From Bombyx mori (lineage: Eukaryota; Arthropoda; Insecta; Lepidoptera; Bombycidae), in assembly GCF_030269925.1 (NCBI RefSeq), contig NC_085129.1, positions 18,219,501-18,283,500 on the forward strand: DNA of 64,000 nucleotides, read 5' to 3'. Below the pieces are notes generated by a model, which saw only the letters and a program-made list of their open reading frames with translations, did no database searches and had not been told where the DNA came from. This document shows, piece by piece, positions 50,660 to 62,090 of the stretch; position 1 is the stretch's first letter; every line of letters begins with the position of its first letter. The translations under genes were made by a program, and so were the position numbers.

Positions 50660-53056
50660 TTACTACACTATCATAACATAAAATATCAACAAATTTAACG
50701 TTTAATAAATATTTAACTGGTTACATTATTAATTTACATTTTAATTTTTATCAAGAAAAATATACACAATAAACCGCTAACGCCATTTTAGCTCGATTTT
50801 TGGCAGTTTATAGAATGTTGACAGGACCATTAACGTAAAATGTAAATTCTCGTAATTATTTAAATGATGTATGGTTGTGTATGGTCTGTGATGTAAGTGT
50901 AAATTTCATAAACTAGTAATTGTCAAAAATCATACAAAACAGTGTTGATGAGTAGGTATTTTTTAACGTTAAGTAGATAAGGCTTATGTTAGTATGTTAG
51001 TCTAATATGAAATACCCAACATTCTGTTAAGAAATTAAAGTCAAGAATTTGTAATCTCATAAAATATCGATCTCTAAAATCTGCACCTAAGTTATTATTT
51101 GTTGCAGACACTCATAATATTTCAGAATAAAATAATACAAGAAAATACTAGTTTGAAGGTTTTTCAGGGTAACAGTTTATACTGAGGTGTGTTTAATTAG
51201 TTCTATACAAATAAACAAGAAAAACACCCGTTTCGTGTGAATACCTACTGAAACAAAGTGCCAAAAGTTCGTTTCTTTTTCTAGAAATGAAAAGCTTCAA
51301 TTTGCAAGCATAGCGAATCTCGTGTATTTTAAGTCTGAAACTAAAATGGAAATAAAATAGCTGAAAATGATTTTTTTGTGTAGTTTACAATGAAGTAGGA
51401 AACCTATGGAAATGAAACGTCAACCAAAATTTCGTGCCACTGTGACGTCATCTGGCCACAAAACATGGCGGCTTTAGTGCTGTACAAATGATTTCAATGT
51501 TATCAGGTTTTATCGATAAACGTTCTTGGCTCATTTTATTTTAAATATTGTTGAGTATTATTTATTTGTAGAATTTATACTTTAATGGGAAGTAAGTAGG
51601 TATATTGTTATGTGCAAATATGATATGATTTAGATGGGTGAAATCTAAGACAAGTTCGTCCTTCGAATTTGCCAAGTAAACGATATGATGATTTTTAAAA
51701 GTTGCTACACTGATTTTATAAAGTTGTCGTTTGTCGCAAAACATAAAGATATGGCGTAGTTCAAAGCCATCAGCCTATTTCTAGCATGCTAAATGTTATC
51801 GTATTTTGAGTACGTGTTTTTCTTAGACTATTACAATCTATTTTAATTGTTTTGCTGACTCTAAAGTCCGTAACATACTACCGCAGCGCACCCCAAGGAA
51901 GGTGCGCCGCACCATTTGAATCACTTTCGCTTGAGAGTGATTCAAATTTTAAACTTATCAAGGGACCGCGTGAAAAAAAAAACACCTACAGAACATTTAT
52001 TCATAAATTACAAACGTCATTCCTTGTGACTTCCTCTCTAAAATCACTTAATTATTAAATATTTAACAAATTTACAATAGTGTTTTACTCACTGCGGAAT
52101 AAAACTATTTTATTTAAATAGTTCCGAAGAGATTTTGTCGGTAGCCTTTTTCCCGAAATATCTAAACAGAATGTCTAAATATGTTTTGATGACATATTTT
52201 AAAGTGGTATTTATGATTAGTGTCATGATCAATAGATTCCGACCGAAAAATGGATTTTTCGGATGAGGGCTGCATAATGAATTTAAATACATATAGATAA
52301 TAGTTTTAGGACATCGACTTTCTTGAGATCCTATAAAATACGTTTTAATTATTATTTTTGTATGTTTTAAGCATGATAAATTATGAAATTTTATATAATC
52401 AATCATATTAAATCGATATCATAGTCAATAAATAATGTACAACCCAAAACAGACGGCCGAACTGACGTGACAATGACATTTGGCGCGCTAAACATGGCGG
52501 ATTTTCGGCCTCATTAGACGGAGACGGAGATATTTACGTATATTCATGTTTCATTTTATGTACGCACTGAAATACTGTTATATTGTTTTCCTGCGAGTTA
52601 AAGTGCTGAGTTAGAACGAGATAGATATATGTTTATGTATGTGCCTTCAAAATGGGTGCTATTTATATAAGCAATTGTACGTATAGAATAATATGTCGTG
52701 TCCCTACTATATAGGTCTATGGTAGTTTAATTCACAATGACATTGATTTTGTTAATCTGGCAATAATGTTCATGTCACAAAAAGTACACTCAACACTGTC
52801 AATGAACCAAACGAAAAAAAAACCAACGCGCATCGCTTCTCTTTTGGAATTTATGGTGCCGTAACAAGGCTCCCTTTTGTATTAGCAAGACGAAATTTTA
52901 CTCGCGATCAACCTAAAACGCGTAAACAATGCGCGATTAGCATAACCGCTCGTTGTCGGCAATGTTTATACGAATTTGGCTGCATTGCGTTGCAATATAC
53001 GGATCAATATCAATAATGACCAACTGAGCTAGCGTCATTACGCCCGCCGTGGACAA
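50660..53056. promoter_or_regulatory. Intergenic region between two divergent zinc finger genes
   Basis: No gene found. Motifs seen: YY1/Pho-like AAAATGGCG on the minus strand (50781-50788, about 120 bp upstream of the fusion-gene ATG); CRE palindrome TGACGTCA (51443-51450) and AAACATGGCGGC (51461-51472); E2F-like TTTGGCGCG (about 52480) and AACATGGCGG (52491-52500) upstream of the eight-finger gene. Two adjacent hairpins lie at 51886-51947. The motifs suggest up to three start regions; none is tested. Confidence 0.45.
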
Positions 53057-54031
53057 ATGGAGGCAAAATCGGGCGTCGGAATCCAAGATCACTGGATGAA
53101 GAGCATGATGGAGCCTGCCGGCAACGACAACAGTGACCGTTCGACTGTAAAACGAGAAAAAATGGCTGAATATAACGGCGAAAACTCTTATGATATGAAA
53201 AGACAGCAGAATGAGTCTAGATACCGATGCGATGTATGCGATCTGACCTTCCAGGCAATGGATTACTTGATATTACACAAGAAGTTTCACGGGAACGAAA
53301 AGGACTTGCCAATACCCCCGCCGGAGCAGACTTCGACAAAGGACGCGCCGAAAAAACGTAGGAAATTCAAATGTGACCAGTGCGATGTGAAAGTAAACTC
53401 TCAATATCATTTAGACATACACAAAAGCAAGCACGAAGGTGCAGCTTCAAAGAAATACATTTGCGAAGTCTGCGACAGAAGCTTTGTGGCCGCACAGTTC
53501 TTGAAGAGCCACATGCAAACCCATTCGGCGACAAGTACTATAAACTGTGAGCTGTGCAACAAAAGCTTCACGGGCCAAGCTTACCTAAAGCTCCACATGC
53601 AGCTACATAATGACGTTAAAAAATTTAAGTGTTCAAAATGCGAAGACATGCTACCTACAAAGAATTGTCTTAAGATACACATGAAGAAACATACAAAAGT
53701 GAAAAATTTTAAATGTGATTATTGTCATAAATTATTTGTATCGAAGATAACAATGGAACGACATCGTCAGACGCATGAGGGACAGCCGATCGACTGTCAA
53801 GTTAAATGCACACAGTGTGATCGAACTATGCACTCCACATTACTGCGCACACATATAGCGAGGGCTCATTCATCCTCACTAGACGATGATGTAAAACGAC
53901 CTTACAAATGCACAACGTGCGGAAAGAGTTTTATCGTAAAAATAAATCTTAATTTACATATCAGAGTTTGCCATCCGGAATTGGCAGATCCTGAAGACGA
54001 AGATGAAGATATAATGACGGATAACTCATAG
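53057..54031 (+). CDS. Eight-finger C2H2 zinc finger protein (intronless)
   Basis: 324 residues in one exon. The N-terminal 55 residues carry no known domain. Eight C2H2 fingers follow, starting YRCDVC, FKCDQC, YICEVC, INCELC, FKCSKC, FKCDYC, VKCTQC and YKCTTC. Fingers 7 and 8 have H-X4-H ends and finger 7 is one residue short between C and H. A KKRRKFK stretch before finger 2 may be a nuclear signal. The C-terminus is acidic (PEDEDEDIM). Linkers are irregular rather than TGEKP. Likely a sequence-specific nuclear DNA-binding protein, target unknown. Its head-to-head arrangement with the zinc finger-pogo gene suggests a zinc finger gene pair. The first ATG has a good context (GTGGACAAATGG). 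Confidence 0.8.
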   Translation: MEAKSGVGIQDHWMKSMMEPAGNDNSDRSTVKREKMAEYNGENSYDMKRQQNESRYRCDVCDLTFQAMDYLILHKKFHGNEKDLPIPPPEQTSTKDAPKKRRKFKCDQCDVKVNSQYHLDIHKSKHEGAASKKYICEVCDRSFVAAQFLKSHMQTHSATSTINCELCNKSFTGQAYLKLHMQLHNDVKKFKCSKCEDMLPTKNCLKIHMKKHTKVKNFKCDYCHKLFVSKITMERHRQTHEGQPIDCQVKCTQCDRTMHSTLLRTHIARAHSSSLDDDVKRPYKCTTCGKSFIVKINLNLHIRVCHPELADPEDEDEDIMTDNS

Positions 54032-54340
54032 TTTATAAGATAGTTGTAATGGCTTATTAACATTATGTATTACTATAATATACTTTTTGTATGATACAAT
54101 TTTTTTTTACAATGATTGAAACGTCTTATCGATTTGAACTCTGAATATCTTATAATCTTAACTGACAAAAAGATAGGATTATTTCCAGTTCCCTTTGCAA
54201 CAAGTGTTTGTATATTGGAATCAAAGATAATCTGTTCGCAGAAGTTTCTTCTTTCTTTCCTATTACCCTCTGCTGGGGTTTAAGGTTCGAATCAAATCCT
54301 TCCATTTAATTTTTCATTTAAGTTTTAGTAATATAAAAAT

Positions 54341-54354
54341 AATAAAAAAATAAA
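54341..54354 (+). terminator. Poly(A) signals of the eight-finger gene
   Basis: AATAAA at 54341-54346 and an overlapping AATAAAT just after, about 310 bp beyond the stop. Confidence 0.5.
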
Positions 54355-54684
54355 TATGAAATTTGTATAAGAAAATGTTACAAAAGGCTGTACGTACTTC
54401 AAGATGAGGCCTTATAATGATTCAAGTTAGAGTTGGGAAAGCCTCGTAATATATCCTTAATTATTATCTATTAAAAGATATATTTATAGTATAAATCATT
54501 TTAAGTAGGTATAAATTATTAGACGTAATAAATCGCAAAAAATATGAACCTACATTATGTAGGTATGTAAGTTCAAATTTCGCGAATATTCTGTATTTCT
54601 TTTCGGCAGAGGGGTCTTTCCCCATACGCCCTTGATCTGATTGAAGATATCTGGCCTGAATTAGGTTTTTGCCGGAAGTCTTCA

Positions 54685-54857
54685 GTGTGCTTAGTGCGAG
54701 TTTTTTAACGTTCTCGATAGCGTAAAAGTTAGCACATATTTGTATGAAATGGGATCGTTTGCCTTCCTTTGCCGCTAGGGGCGCTGTTCCAACTGCATAC
54801 AAAATTGGGTTAACTTTTACGCTATCGAGAACGTTAAAAAACTCGCACTAAGCACAC
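54685..54857. mobile_element. Palindromic MITE, complete copy
   Basis: Perfect 47-bp inverted arms from GTGTGCTTAGTGCGAGTTTT to GCGTAAAAGTTA with a core of about 80 bp (TTGCCGCTAGGGGCGCTGTT). Partial copies at 5283, 5860, 14480, 37690 and 60880. Confidence 0.8.
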
Positions 54858-54859
54858 GG

Positions 54860-55365
54860 TTCTATTATAGTTACCGCTACAAATTCTCGTATGACATAAT
54901 CTTGCTTTCGTGGCTTTACAGTCTTTAACCCGCAAATTTTCAATCAGCTTCTACGTTTCTCGACTTGAAGCTAAAATATCAGTTTATCTGAAAGAAAAAA
55001 AGAGACCATAGTATCAAACATTTAACAGACTATAGTGACAGAGACCTTAAGAAAACCACAATATCAATGTACAAAAAATCGTGAAGTAAGACTTGTAAAA
55101 AAATATTAACAGGTCCATTCTTAAAGTTAGGTTGTCAAAATTTGAATAACGCGCCAATAGCTTCTACCGGTAAGAAATACCTACTATCTTGTGTGAGAAA
55201 AAGTAGAAAAAAAGGTGTAGTTGTATGCAGCTAAACACAAATAGAAAACTATGGAGGGTAGAAGTCTGGGGTCATTCATCCATCTCAGTATAAAAAGTGT
55301 TCGCTGAAAGGGAGCCAATGAAGGCGGAACCATTGTAGCAAGTGGAACAGATTTTAAAACTCAGA
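54860..55365. other. Intergenic, nothing recognised apart from a MITE end
   Basis: TATGGAGGGTAGAAG at about 55252 matches the 14690/34836 MITE terminus; otherwise no feature. Confidence 0.4.
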
Positions 55366-55626
55366 ATCTCAGTGGGCTGTGTCGATGGGTTAGTTCACTC
55401 GTCGAATAGGTACGACGAAGATTTCGACGAGGACTGTGACCGGCATATTAAGTGTATCTATGGTGACTGGTGCTTGAGAGGCCTAAAAGCACCGAGAGTG
55501 AATCCGGGGAATCCGACAAGACATATTTTGGACAACGGTGGCTTTGCGTTTGCCCCGTCGCGGTCGGATAAGTAATTAGCGGTGGCCACGATAAGAGGGT
55601 TTTCGTGTCGCGCCACTTTGTCGAAG
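55366..55626 (-). mobile_element. BMC1-like LINE fragment (subfamily with a 20-nt insertion)
   Basis: Complement of the coding end and UTR. Marked by GACCGGCATATTAAGTGTAT between two GGTCAC units, an insertion shared with 62675-62865. Passes directly into Bm1 at 55627. Confidence 0.75.
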
Positions 55627-55850
55627 TAAGTACCACCGCCCTGCCTATTTCGGCCGTGAAGCAGTAATGTGTTTCGGTCTGAAGGGTAGGGCAACCGTTG
55701 TAACTATACTGAGATCTTAGAACTTATATCTCAAGATGGGTGGCGCATTTACGTTATAGATGTAGGTATATGGGCTCCTGTAACCACTTAACACCAGGTG
55801 GGCTGTGAGTTCGGTCCACCCATCTAAGCAATAAAAAAAACCTACCCACC
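55627..55850 (+). repeat. Bm1 SINE 3' half, fused to the preceding LINE
   Basis: AGTAAGTACCACCGCCCTGC through CCACCCATCTAAGCAATA. The LINE-SINE joint is the same as at about 62667. Confidence 0.8.
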
Positions 55851-55945
55851 TTGTCTAGATGTTAGAAAACTAGTAGACACTGGAATCCAGATCGTTATAC
55901 CATATATTGTGTTATTGGCTAACAATGTCCTAATTTTATTTTTGA

Positions 55946-56235
55946 CTAGCTGACCCGGCAGACTTCGTAGTGCCTCAATCGATAAATAAAAGACCTAAAC
56001 TTTTGTATAAAATAAACTTAAAACAAAACAAACCCGTCCGACGGGGGACACATCAAAGGAAAAACAAAATTGTGACTTTTATTTAAGTCCGAGCATTTTC
56101 ATATTTAGGTATCTACCTTTTAAACCTTCTCTGGACTTCCACAAATAATTCAAGACCAAAATTAGCCAAATCGGTCCAGCCGTTCTCGAGTTTTAGCGAG
56201 ATTAACGAACAGCAATTCATTTTTATATTTATAGA
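55946..56235 (-). mobile_element. Helitron (GGGTCAGCTAG end), complete
   Basis: Plus strand begins CTAGCTGACCCGGCAGACTT and ends ATATTTATAGA (complement of TCTATAAATAT). About 290 bp, same family as 26991-27274. Confidence 0.75.
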
Positions 56236-56360
56236 TTTGACTTATTGCGACCGCCTGCCTTGGGTCAAGTAGTAAATCACTAAACAAATCAGTGGAAATA
56301 TAACCGCCGCATAGAAATAACGTGAATGTCGCAACCCATCCACATGTCATCAATTTTGAG

Positions 56361-56783
56361 GTCGTCGTGGCCTAAAGGATAAGACGTCCGATGCATTCGT
56401 ATGTAACGATGCACCGGTGGTCGAATCCCGCCGGCGAGAACCAATTTTTCCAATGAAATACGTACTTAAAAAATGTTCACGTTTGACTTCCGCGGTGAAG
56501 GACTAACATCGTGTAATAAAAATGAAACCCGCAAAATTATAGTTTGCGTAATTACTGGTGGTAGAACATCTTGTGAGTCCGCACAGGTAGGTGCCACCAT
56601 CCTGCCTATTTCTACCGTGAAGTAGTAATGCGTTTCTATTTGAAGGGCGGGGCAGCCGTTGTACTGTTAAAACTGAGAATTTACAACTCATGTCTCAAGG
56701 TGGGTTTTACGTTGTAGATGTCTATGGGCTCCGGTAACCATTTAACACCAGGTGGGCCGTGAGCTCGTCGACCCAGCAAAGCT
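56361..56783 (+). repeat. Full-length Bm1 SINE
   Basis: tRNA-like head GTCGTCGTGGCCTAAAGGAT with B box GGTCGAATCCCGC, body, and 3' end GGGCCGTGAGCTCGTCGACC. About 420 bp. Confidence 0.85.
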
Positions 56784-56788
56784 ACAAA

Positions 56789-57201
56789 TCTATATATTAA
56801 TACGTGAAGCAAAAACTTTGTACCCCTTTTTACGAAAATTGTGCGGACGGAGAAATATGAAATTTTCCACACTTATAGAGAATATAGAGAAGAAGTGCAC
56901 AATGCTAACATATTTTTTTAATAATGCATAAAAGATACATTAAATCAATAAAGAAAACATTACACACACTACATACCATGTATTTGACGCACACACGCAT
57001 GCATACAATTTATTGTCAAACTTTTGTTCTTGACATCTGTTGTCAAATTGAGATTAAATATTGTTTGTCTTTGTTAATATTTTTTATAGTGTAGTCTTGG
57101 CGAAATTTGTGATTATAGAAGTATAAAATACAATCATAATAGTGCACAAACTTATAATTCCAATTAATTATAGTCGAATTTCGACTACTGCGGGACCTCT
57201 A
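56789..57201 (+). mobile_element. Helitron (GCGGGACCTCTAG end), complete
   Basis: TCTATATATTAATACGTGAA start and GAATTTCGACTACTGCGGGA...CTAG end before T. 413 bp, non-autonomous. Confidence 0.75.
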
Positions 57202-57321
57202 GTAAATTTAAAAACACATTAGGTGACCTGAGTCGCCTCTAACACGCCAAAGATATGGTCAAAATCTAAAGGCTGCCTCGGACTCTTCCGTTTGTTTACC
57301 GAAGACTTAACATTAAAGTCT

Positions 57322-57530
57322 TTTTTTTCTACGCTGATAGCCTTGATAGGCTATTTCAGCTTCGCCCTAACGTGTAGGTGAGCTCACGGGGTTCAAACCT
57401 GAGTGTTGCTAACACTGGCCCTAGGAAGAGTAGTGCTTCGCAGAATCTACCACCGGATTGGAAACGCGACCCACTGAGAAGATCCGGTGAGAAACTCAGT
57501 GGGCTGTGTCTATGGGTTAGAAGTCTCAAT
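57322..57530 (-). mobile_element. BMC1-like LINE 3' fragment
   Basis: TTTTTTTTCTACGCTGATAG to AACTCAGTGGGCTGTGTCTA. Confidence 0.8.
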
Positions 57531-57604
57531 AACACTGTAATAAGGCATGAATGCTTCGCGCGCATAAATAGGCCGCAAGGTGGTACTCATACGCAGGGCG
57601 TCTT

Positions 57605-58025
57605 AAACTAGGATGGGGCCCTTGGGCACACAAGAATTTGGGGCCCTTTTGGAAAGTAAAAAAAGCGAATTATAATAACATTTTTTTACTGAGTATTACC
57701 ATTTATTATAGGTAATCAAATACAGTATAATATAATTTGTCATTAATGATATTAGAATGCTGCTGGTTTTTTGGTTACGATTTCGATAACGGTTTCTTTC
57801 GGGATTTCTGTTGAGCAAAATCTTCTATTATAAGTATAGGTAGTATATGCCTTGTAAATACCTCCTGATTACTGATTTCTGAAAAAAGTGTAATGTGCCC
57901 GACAAAAATGTTTTGAGAATAAACATGTGAGAGAAATTGTTGGTCTTTCGGGGCCCCCTGAGAATGTGGGCCCTGGGCACGGCCCCCGTGTGCCCTTATG
58001 GTAAAGACGGTATTGCTCATACGTT
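57605..58025. repeat. Unclassified GGGGCCC-rich element
   Basis: GGGGCCCTTGGGCACACAAG at the left and GGGCCCTGGGCACGGCCCCC with GGTAAAGACGG at the right; AT-rich centre. Looks like two ends of a decayed DNA transposon. No transposase. Confidence 0.4.
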
Positions 58026-58664
58026 CTTAATCATGGGATATGTGAGACAATTTGCCGAAGGTGCTTGAAGCTCAACCACCAAACGACTCCCCTGCACTCT
58101 AGCCCAATTTTCACCCGAGACAGAATCCGGGAGAGGTAGGGGAGTTACCACGGTCGACACTACAAGCAAACTTGCAGCTCACACCATGGACGCCAGTGGA
58201 ATCGTCAAGACACTACCACCAGAAATATGTATATTCAATCAGTAAGCTTCGCAACACGATTATAACTTTATTGGCTAAGCAAAGGCATGTAACTTCTAAG
58301 TAAATAATCAGTTTCTGGAAGCTCTAATCTAAAGCGAAGGTGGGTAGCGGTCCAGTACACAAGGTCGTTGCCTACACGACAGCTGACTATTTCTAGTTTT
58401 CTTTGGCTTACCGTATTTATCTCTCGGTGGGGTAGTGGTTTACAGCTTTGCGGCTGAGTGATGTAGGCCAGTTCCTAAATCGAACTAACGTGACTATTAA
58501 AGCGCTTTCTATATTTCAGTTTTTAAATTACATAAATTTTTGAGTTTTGTAATATTCCGCGTATTCATGTAACGTAATTACAATTAATTATCTGGATCGA
58601 AATAATTATTTACAACCAATACGATGATAATTTAGATAATTTTAAATAAACGAAACGACAGCAA
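58026..58664. other. Intergenic, nothing recognised
   Basis: About 640 bases upstream of the poly(A) signal of the next gene; no convincing frame. Confidence 0.4.
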
Positions 58665-58670
58665 ATATTT

Positions 58671-58676
58671 TTTATT
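58671..58676 (-). terminator. Poly(A) signal of the 102-residue protein gene
   Basis: AATAAA on the minus strand 25 bp beyond the stop at 58701. Confidence 0.6.
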
Positions 58677-58700
58677 TAATTAGGAATTTAACAAAAAAAA

Positions 58701-60002
58701 CTATTCGTCTTTCTTATCTTCATTTTTTTCAGAGGGCTCCACTGCTTCTTCTTCGTTCTTCTTCGCTCCCTCTGCTTCTAGCTGAGCAGCTTGCTGGTAA
58801 AACAAAAAATATTTTTTATAAAAAAAAAACAATAGTCCAATTTCGGTTCCGACATTGACATATGAACTTTTCTTTTAAATTTAAACATTATTTTTACGTT
58901 ATCTGTATCACATACAGCATAACGACAAGCATGTGACGGCTTTTTGGCGGGAACGCGCGAAACGATTTGGTTATATTGTTTTATTTTCTTATTTTAATAA
59001 TTCAGGTTAAACGTGTTATAATAGTGGCTTATTACGCGTTTAGAACCTGTGAAAGTGTACAGGTGTAGGAAAATGAAACAAAGTAACTTGCCACTGCCCT
59101 AAAAAGCCGTCTAATGACTCAGTAAATCCCCCCATTTTACTAGGGTATCATTTCGATAAATCTTCATATCGTTTCATTTCATTTCATTGAATTTCATCCT
59201 AACAAATATAATTTTCAAATAAATTAACTCCATCTCATTCCATATATAATAATATCTACTTATGAATTAAGTAACAATTGAAGATTTTTATAAAATTGAC
59301 ACTGGCACCAATTCGACCTTGACATCTTCTAAGGCGTCACCTCAAAACTTCCTCGACCTCGACTCAACAGAGACTAGGCGTATCTTTGAAATATGTACTT
59401 TAAAAAAACAACAACTCGAATTAAAAATTATAATAACGTCATTTTGTTTTCATTCTGAATATGCAGACCGAATTAATAACATTGTATCGAGAGAAGAAGT
59501 GGAGGTTTTTTTTCTATGGCTTTCTTTAACCTACCTAATCTCTATCTAGTATCTGGTATCGCTGGTATAGTATCGTCATCAGTAGTTGATGCGTGTGCCA
59601 ACTATCAAGTTAATTTGAAGTATCGAAGTTGATATGGATAATTTCGCGCGCAAAAAGAATCTACAGACTCTATGTTTGTCTTTCCTCAACTCGACTAAGG
59701 GTAAATTATACGGATTATGTAAGCGGGAGATTTTATAATCGAGATAATCATACGATTGAGGTTTTTACGTTGCATTTAAAACTCACGGCAGCTTTATTCA
59801 CGTCTTCAATCTTCTTCTTCTGCAAGTATTTACTGACATCTCTGATGAGGGCGAGCTCTTCCAGCATACTCTGCGACAGAGGATCGAAAACACGTATGGG
59901 CTCCGAATTAGGATCGTCCAGGTTGGTAACGAACTCTTTGTATCTTCCAATGGTCTTTTCGAATTCAGGCGTTGACGGCACGTACTTTTTTACCTTAGAC
60001 AT
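58701..60002 (-). CDS. Small charged protein of 102 residues (two coding exons), family not recognised
   Basis: Exons on the minus strand: 60002-59787 (72 codons, donor GCC|GTGAGT) and 58793-58701 (acceptor TTGTTTTACCAG, stop TAG). Residues 1-72 hold VKKYVPSTPEFEKTIGRYKE and DPLSQSMLEELALIRDVSKY, a helical, leucine-rich segment that could form a short coiled coil. Residues 73-102 are an acidic Glu/Lys tail (QQAAQLEAEGAKKNEEE). No signal peptide or membrane span. A 5' UTR acceptor (TATACACAG) lies 10 bp before the ATG, so a non-coding first exon probably lies to the right near 60200. Codon pattern, introns and signals say it is real. I cannot name it. Confidence 0.65.
58940..59215 (+). repeat. 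Unclassified GGCGGGAAC/(ATTTC)n dispersed repeat
   Basis: TTTTTGGCGGGAACGCGCGA through GTGAAAGTGTACAGGTGTAG to CATTTCATTTCATTGA. It lies in the intron of the 102-residue gene. Confidence 0.6.
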
Positions 60003-60349
60003 TCTTATTGCTCTGTGTATAAAAAAAAAGGTAAAAAAACACGTGTGACACTTGGGGACTGCCGCGGTAAAGCTATTGCATAGCATGTTTTATCAACTTA
60101 TGCAATTATAATTAGACAATAATAATTTAATAATAAAACAATACAAAATTAGACCACGCTATAATTATAAACATTAACAAAAACTGTCCCCTTCACACTC
60201 ATAAGCTAGACCGCGCGAAAGAGAGATGGACAGAATTTTCATGATGCGCATGCAGTGCGTCGTCACGCCACGCGCTTATTCACAAACACTACCTACACAA
60301 GCGCAACGTGTGAATGTGTTGAACGCGAGCTATATGGTAGGTGGAGTGG

Positions 60350-60482
60350 GGATACGGCGAGCCTTCGGCGCGCACTGTGCGGTACCGTGGGCTTCGTGGA
60401 GTCGGAGTGGTGGGGCTCGATGGGGTTTAGTCCCCCTCGACCGGGTATCCGTAAATGGATTCCCCAGGGTTAAAAAAAAAAA
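60350..60482 (+). mobile_element. 5'-truncated R1-like LINE tail
   Basis: GC-rich sequence ending CCGTAAATGGATTCCCCAGG and poly(A), with the 11-bp duplication AGGTGGAGTGG at 60339-60349 and 60483-60493. 133 bp. Confidence 0.75.
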
Positions 60483-60727
60483 AGGTGGAGTGGTGTTAGG
60501 TTTTATTTTCGTTACGGTATTTCTTGATTCGGTCGCTGTGCTGAAAGCCCGCGATAAAAGCTATGCAATAACTTAAAAAGCGATCAATCAAAATTCATGT
60601 AAATAAAATTGTTGGAGAAAACTAATAACGATAAATGTAGTTTAAAAATTAAAAAAAAACATGATATAGCAAAACAAACGTTTAATTAACTTCATCCTTT
60701 TTTTATCCGGTCGATACGGGTCAGGGT

Positions 60728-60840
60728 TTTTATTTTTTATTACCCTTGTAGGCATATGAGTTTACCACCCATCTTATCGTGATTGGTTACCGTCCATGGA
60801 CTTTGGCAATGCCAGGGACGCAGCCAAACCGTTAAGTACT
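60728..60840 (-). mobile_element. CR1/Jockey-like LINE 3' tail
   Basis: TTTTTATTACCCTTGTAGGC to AGGGACGCAGCCAAACCG, complement of 5025-5132. Confidence 0.6.
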
Positions 60841-60874
60841 TTCCACGCGCGAGGGCACTAAGTTACGTCCTGTG

Positions 60875-61012
60875 TGTAAAAGTTAACTCAAATTTGTATG
60901 AAGCTGGAACGTTTGTCTACGTTCGCCGCTGGGGGCGCTGTTAAAACACCATACAAATTTGAGTTAACTTTTACGCGATCGAGAACGTTAAAAAAACTCG
61001 CACTAAGCACGT
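60875..61012. repeat. Palindromic MITE, shortened copy
   Basis: AAAAGTTAACTCAAATTTGT at the left and, inverted, ACAAATTTGAGTTAACTTTT at the right, then AAAAAACTCGCACTAAGCAC. Confidence 0.75.
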
Positions 61013-61101
61013 TGTCCTACGGTAGCCAATTGATCGGACATTTTATACTGTCAGATGTTGGTCTACATAGAAAATAATATTATTATTAATACATACGAGA
61101 T

Positions 61102-61345
61102 TCTTTTTTTTTATTGCTTAGATGTATGGACTCACATCCCACCTGGTGTTAAGTAGTTATTGGAGCCCATAGACATCTACAATGTAAATGCCGCCACACA
61201 CCTTGAGATATGAGTTCTAAGGTCGCAGTATAGTTACAACGGCTGCCCCGCCCTTCAAGCCGAAACGCATTATTGCCTCACGGCAAAAATATACAGGGTG
61301 ATGGTACCTATCCGCGCGGACTCACAAGAGGTCCTACCACCATTA
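61102..61345 (-). repeat. Bm1 SINE 3' half
   Basis: TTTTTTTTTATTGCTTAGAT to CACAAGAGGTCCTACCACCA. Confidence 0.85.
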
Positions 61346-61349
61346 AATT

Positions 61350-61735
61350 AAATCTTTTACGTTTTTACGTTCGAACTACTGAAGCGATTCTGATTAGTAA
61401 CTTCATTATTGCTAAATAATAATTATATCTATCTACTTACATTGATACGTCCTTCCCTTACGAACAAACAGCCGGTAATACATAAATGAATACATAGCGG
61501 TTTTGTAATGTATTCGAACTAATTAATTATGCGTAACGTTGTTAAGAACATTTCGTTTTTATATCGTCCGAGTTTTAATAAAATATAAATATTTTTTTAA
61601 ATGTTTTATCGAGACATCATAATCTCATAGTGTGTTAGAATTACAAATAACTTGAGATTTAACGTAACGTAACGTAACGTGATTCTGTAACGTAATCCGT
61701 AACAACGTAAAAAGTATTTAATTTAGAGATAGTAA
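61350..61735. other. AT-rich DNA with a short (GTAAC)n run
   Basis: AACGTAACGTAACGTAACGT at about 61662; no gene. Confidence 0.45.
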
Positions 61736-61739
61736 ATTT

Positions 61740-62090
61740 TTTCCTGACCTATCTGATAGCCTTGAGAGGCTATTTCAGCTTCATCCTAACGTGTAGGTGA
61801 GCTCACGGGGCTCAAACCGGAAGTGCTGCTAACACTAGCCCTAGCAAGAGCAGTACTTCGCAGAATCTACCACCGGATCGGAAACGCGACCCACTGAGAA
61901 GATCCGGCGAGAAACAGAGGGTTAATTTACTCGTCGAGCCGTTCGTCGCAAGCGACGGGTTCGACGAGGACGATGACCGGTGCTTGAGGTACCTAAAAGC
62001 ACCGTTAATGGATCGGAAGGATCCGAAATGACGTGTTTTGGGTGACGTCGACTGCTTTCCATTCTGTCCGCTGGATCGGGAATGGTGCTG
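61740..62090 (-). mobile_element. BMC1-like LINE 3' fragment
   Basis: TTCCTGACCTATCTGATAGC, AGAATCTACCACCGGATCGG, CGACGGGTTCGACGAGGACG, then the coding end near 62040. A small deletion removes the usual CTCAGTGGGCTGTG. Confidence 0.8.

Noticed and set aside
56361..56440. tRNA-like A and B boxes (also at 35640, 45758, 49470 and 63050)
   Set aside because: These are heads of Bm1 SINEs; no cloverleaf with an acceptor stem forms and each continues into the SINE body.
59319..59549. 76-codon plus-strand frame in the intron of the 102-residue gene
   Set aside because: No motif, no splice signals, AT-driven composition at its end.
61655..61705. (GTAAC)n run considered as telomere-like
   Set aside because: Silkworm telomeres use TTAGG; the run is only four units.
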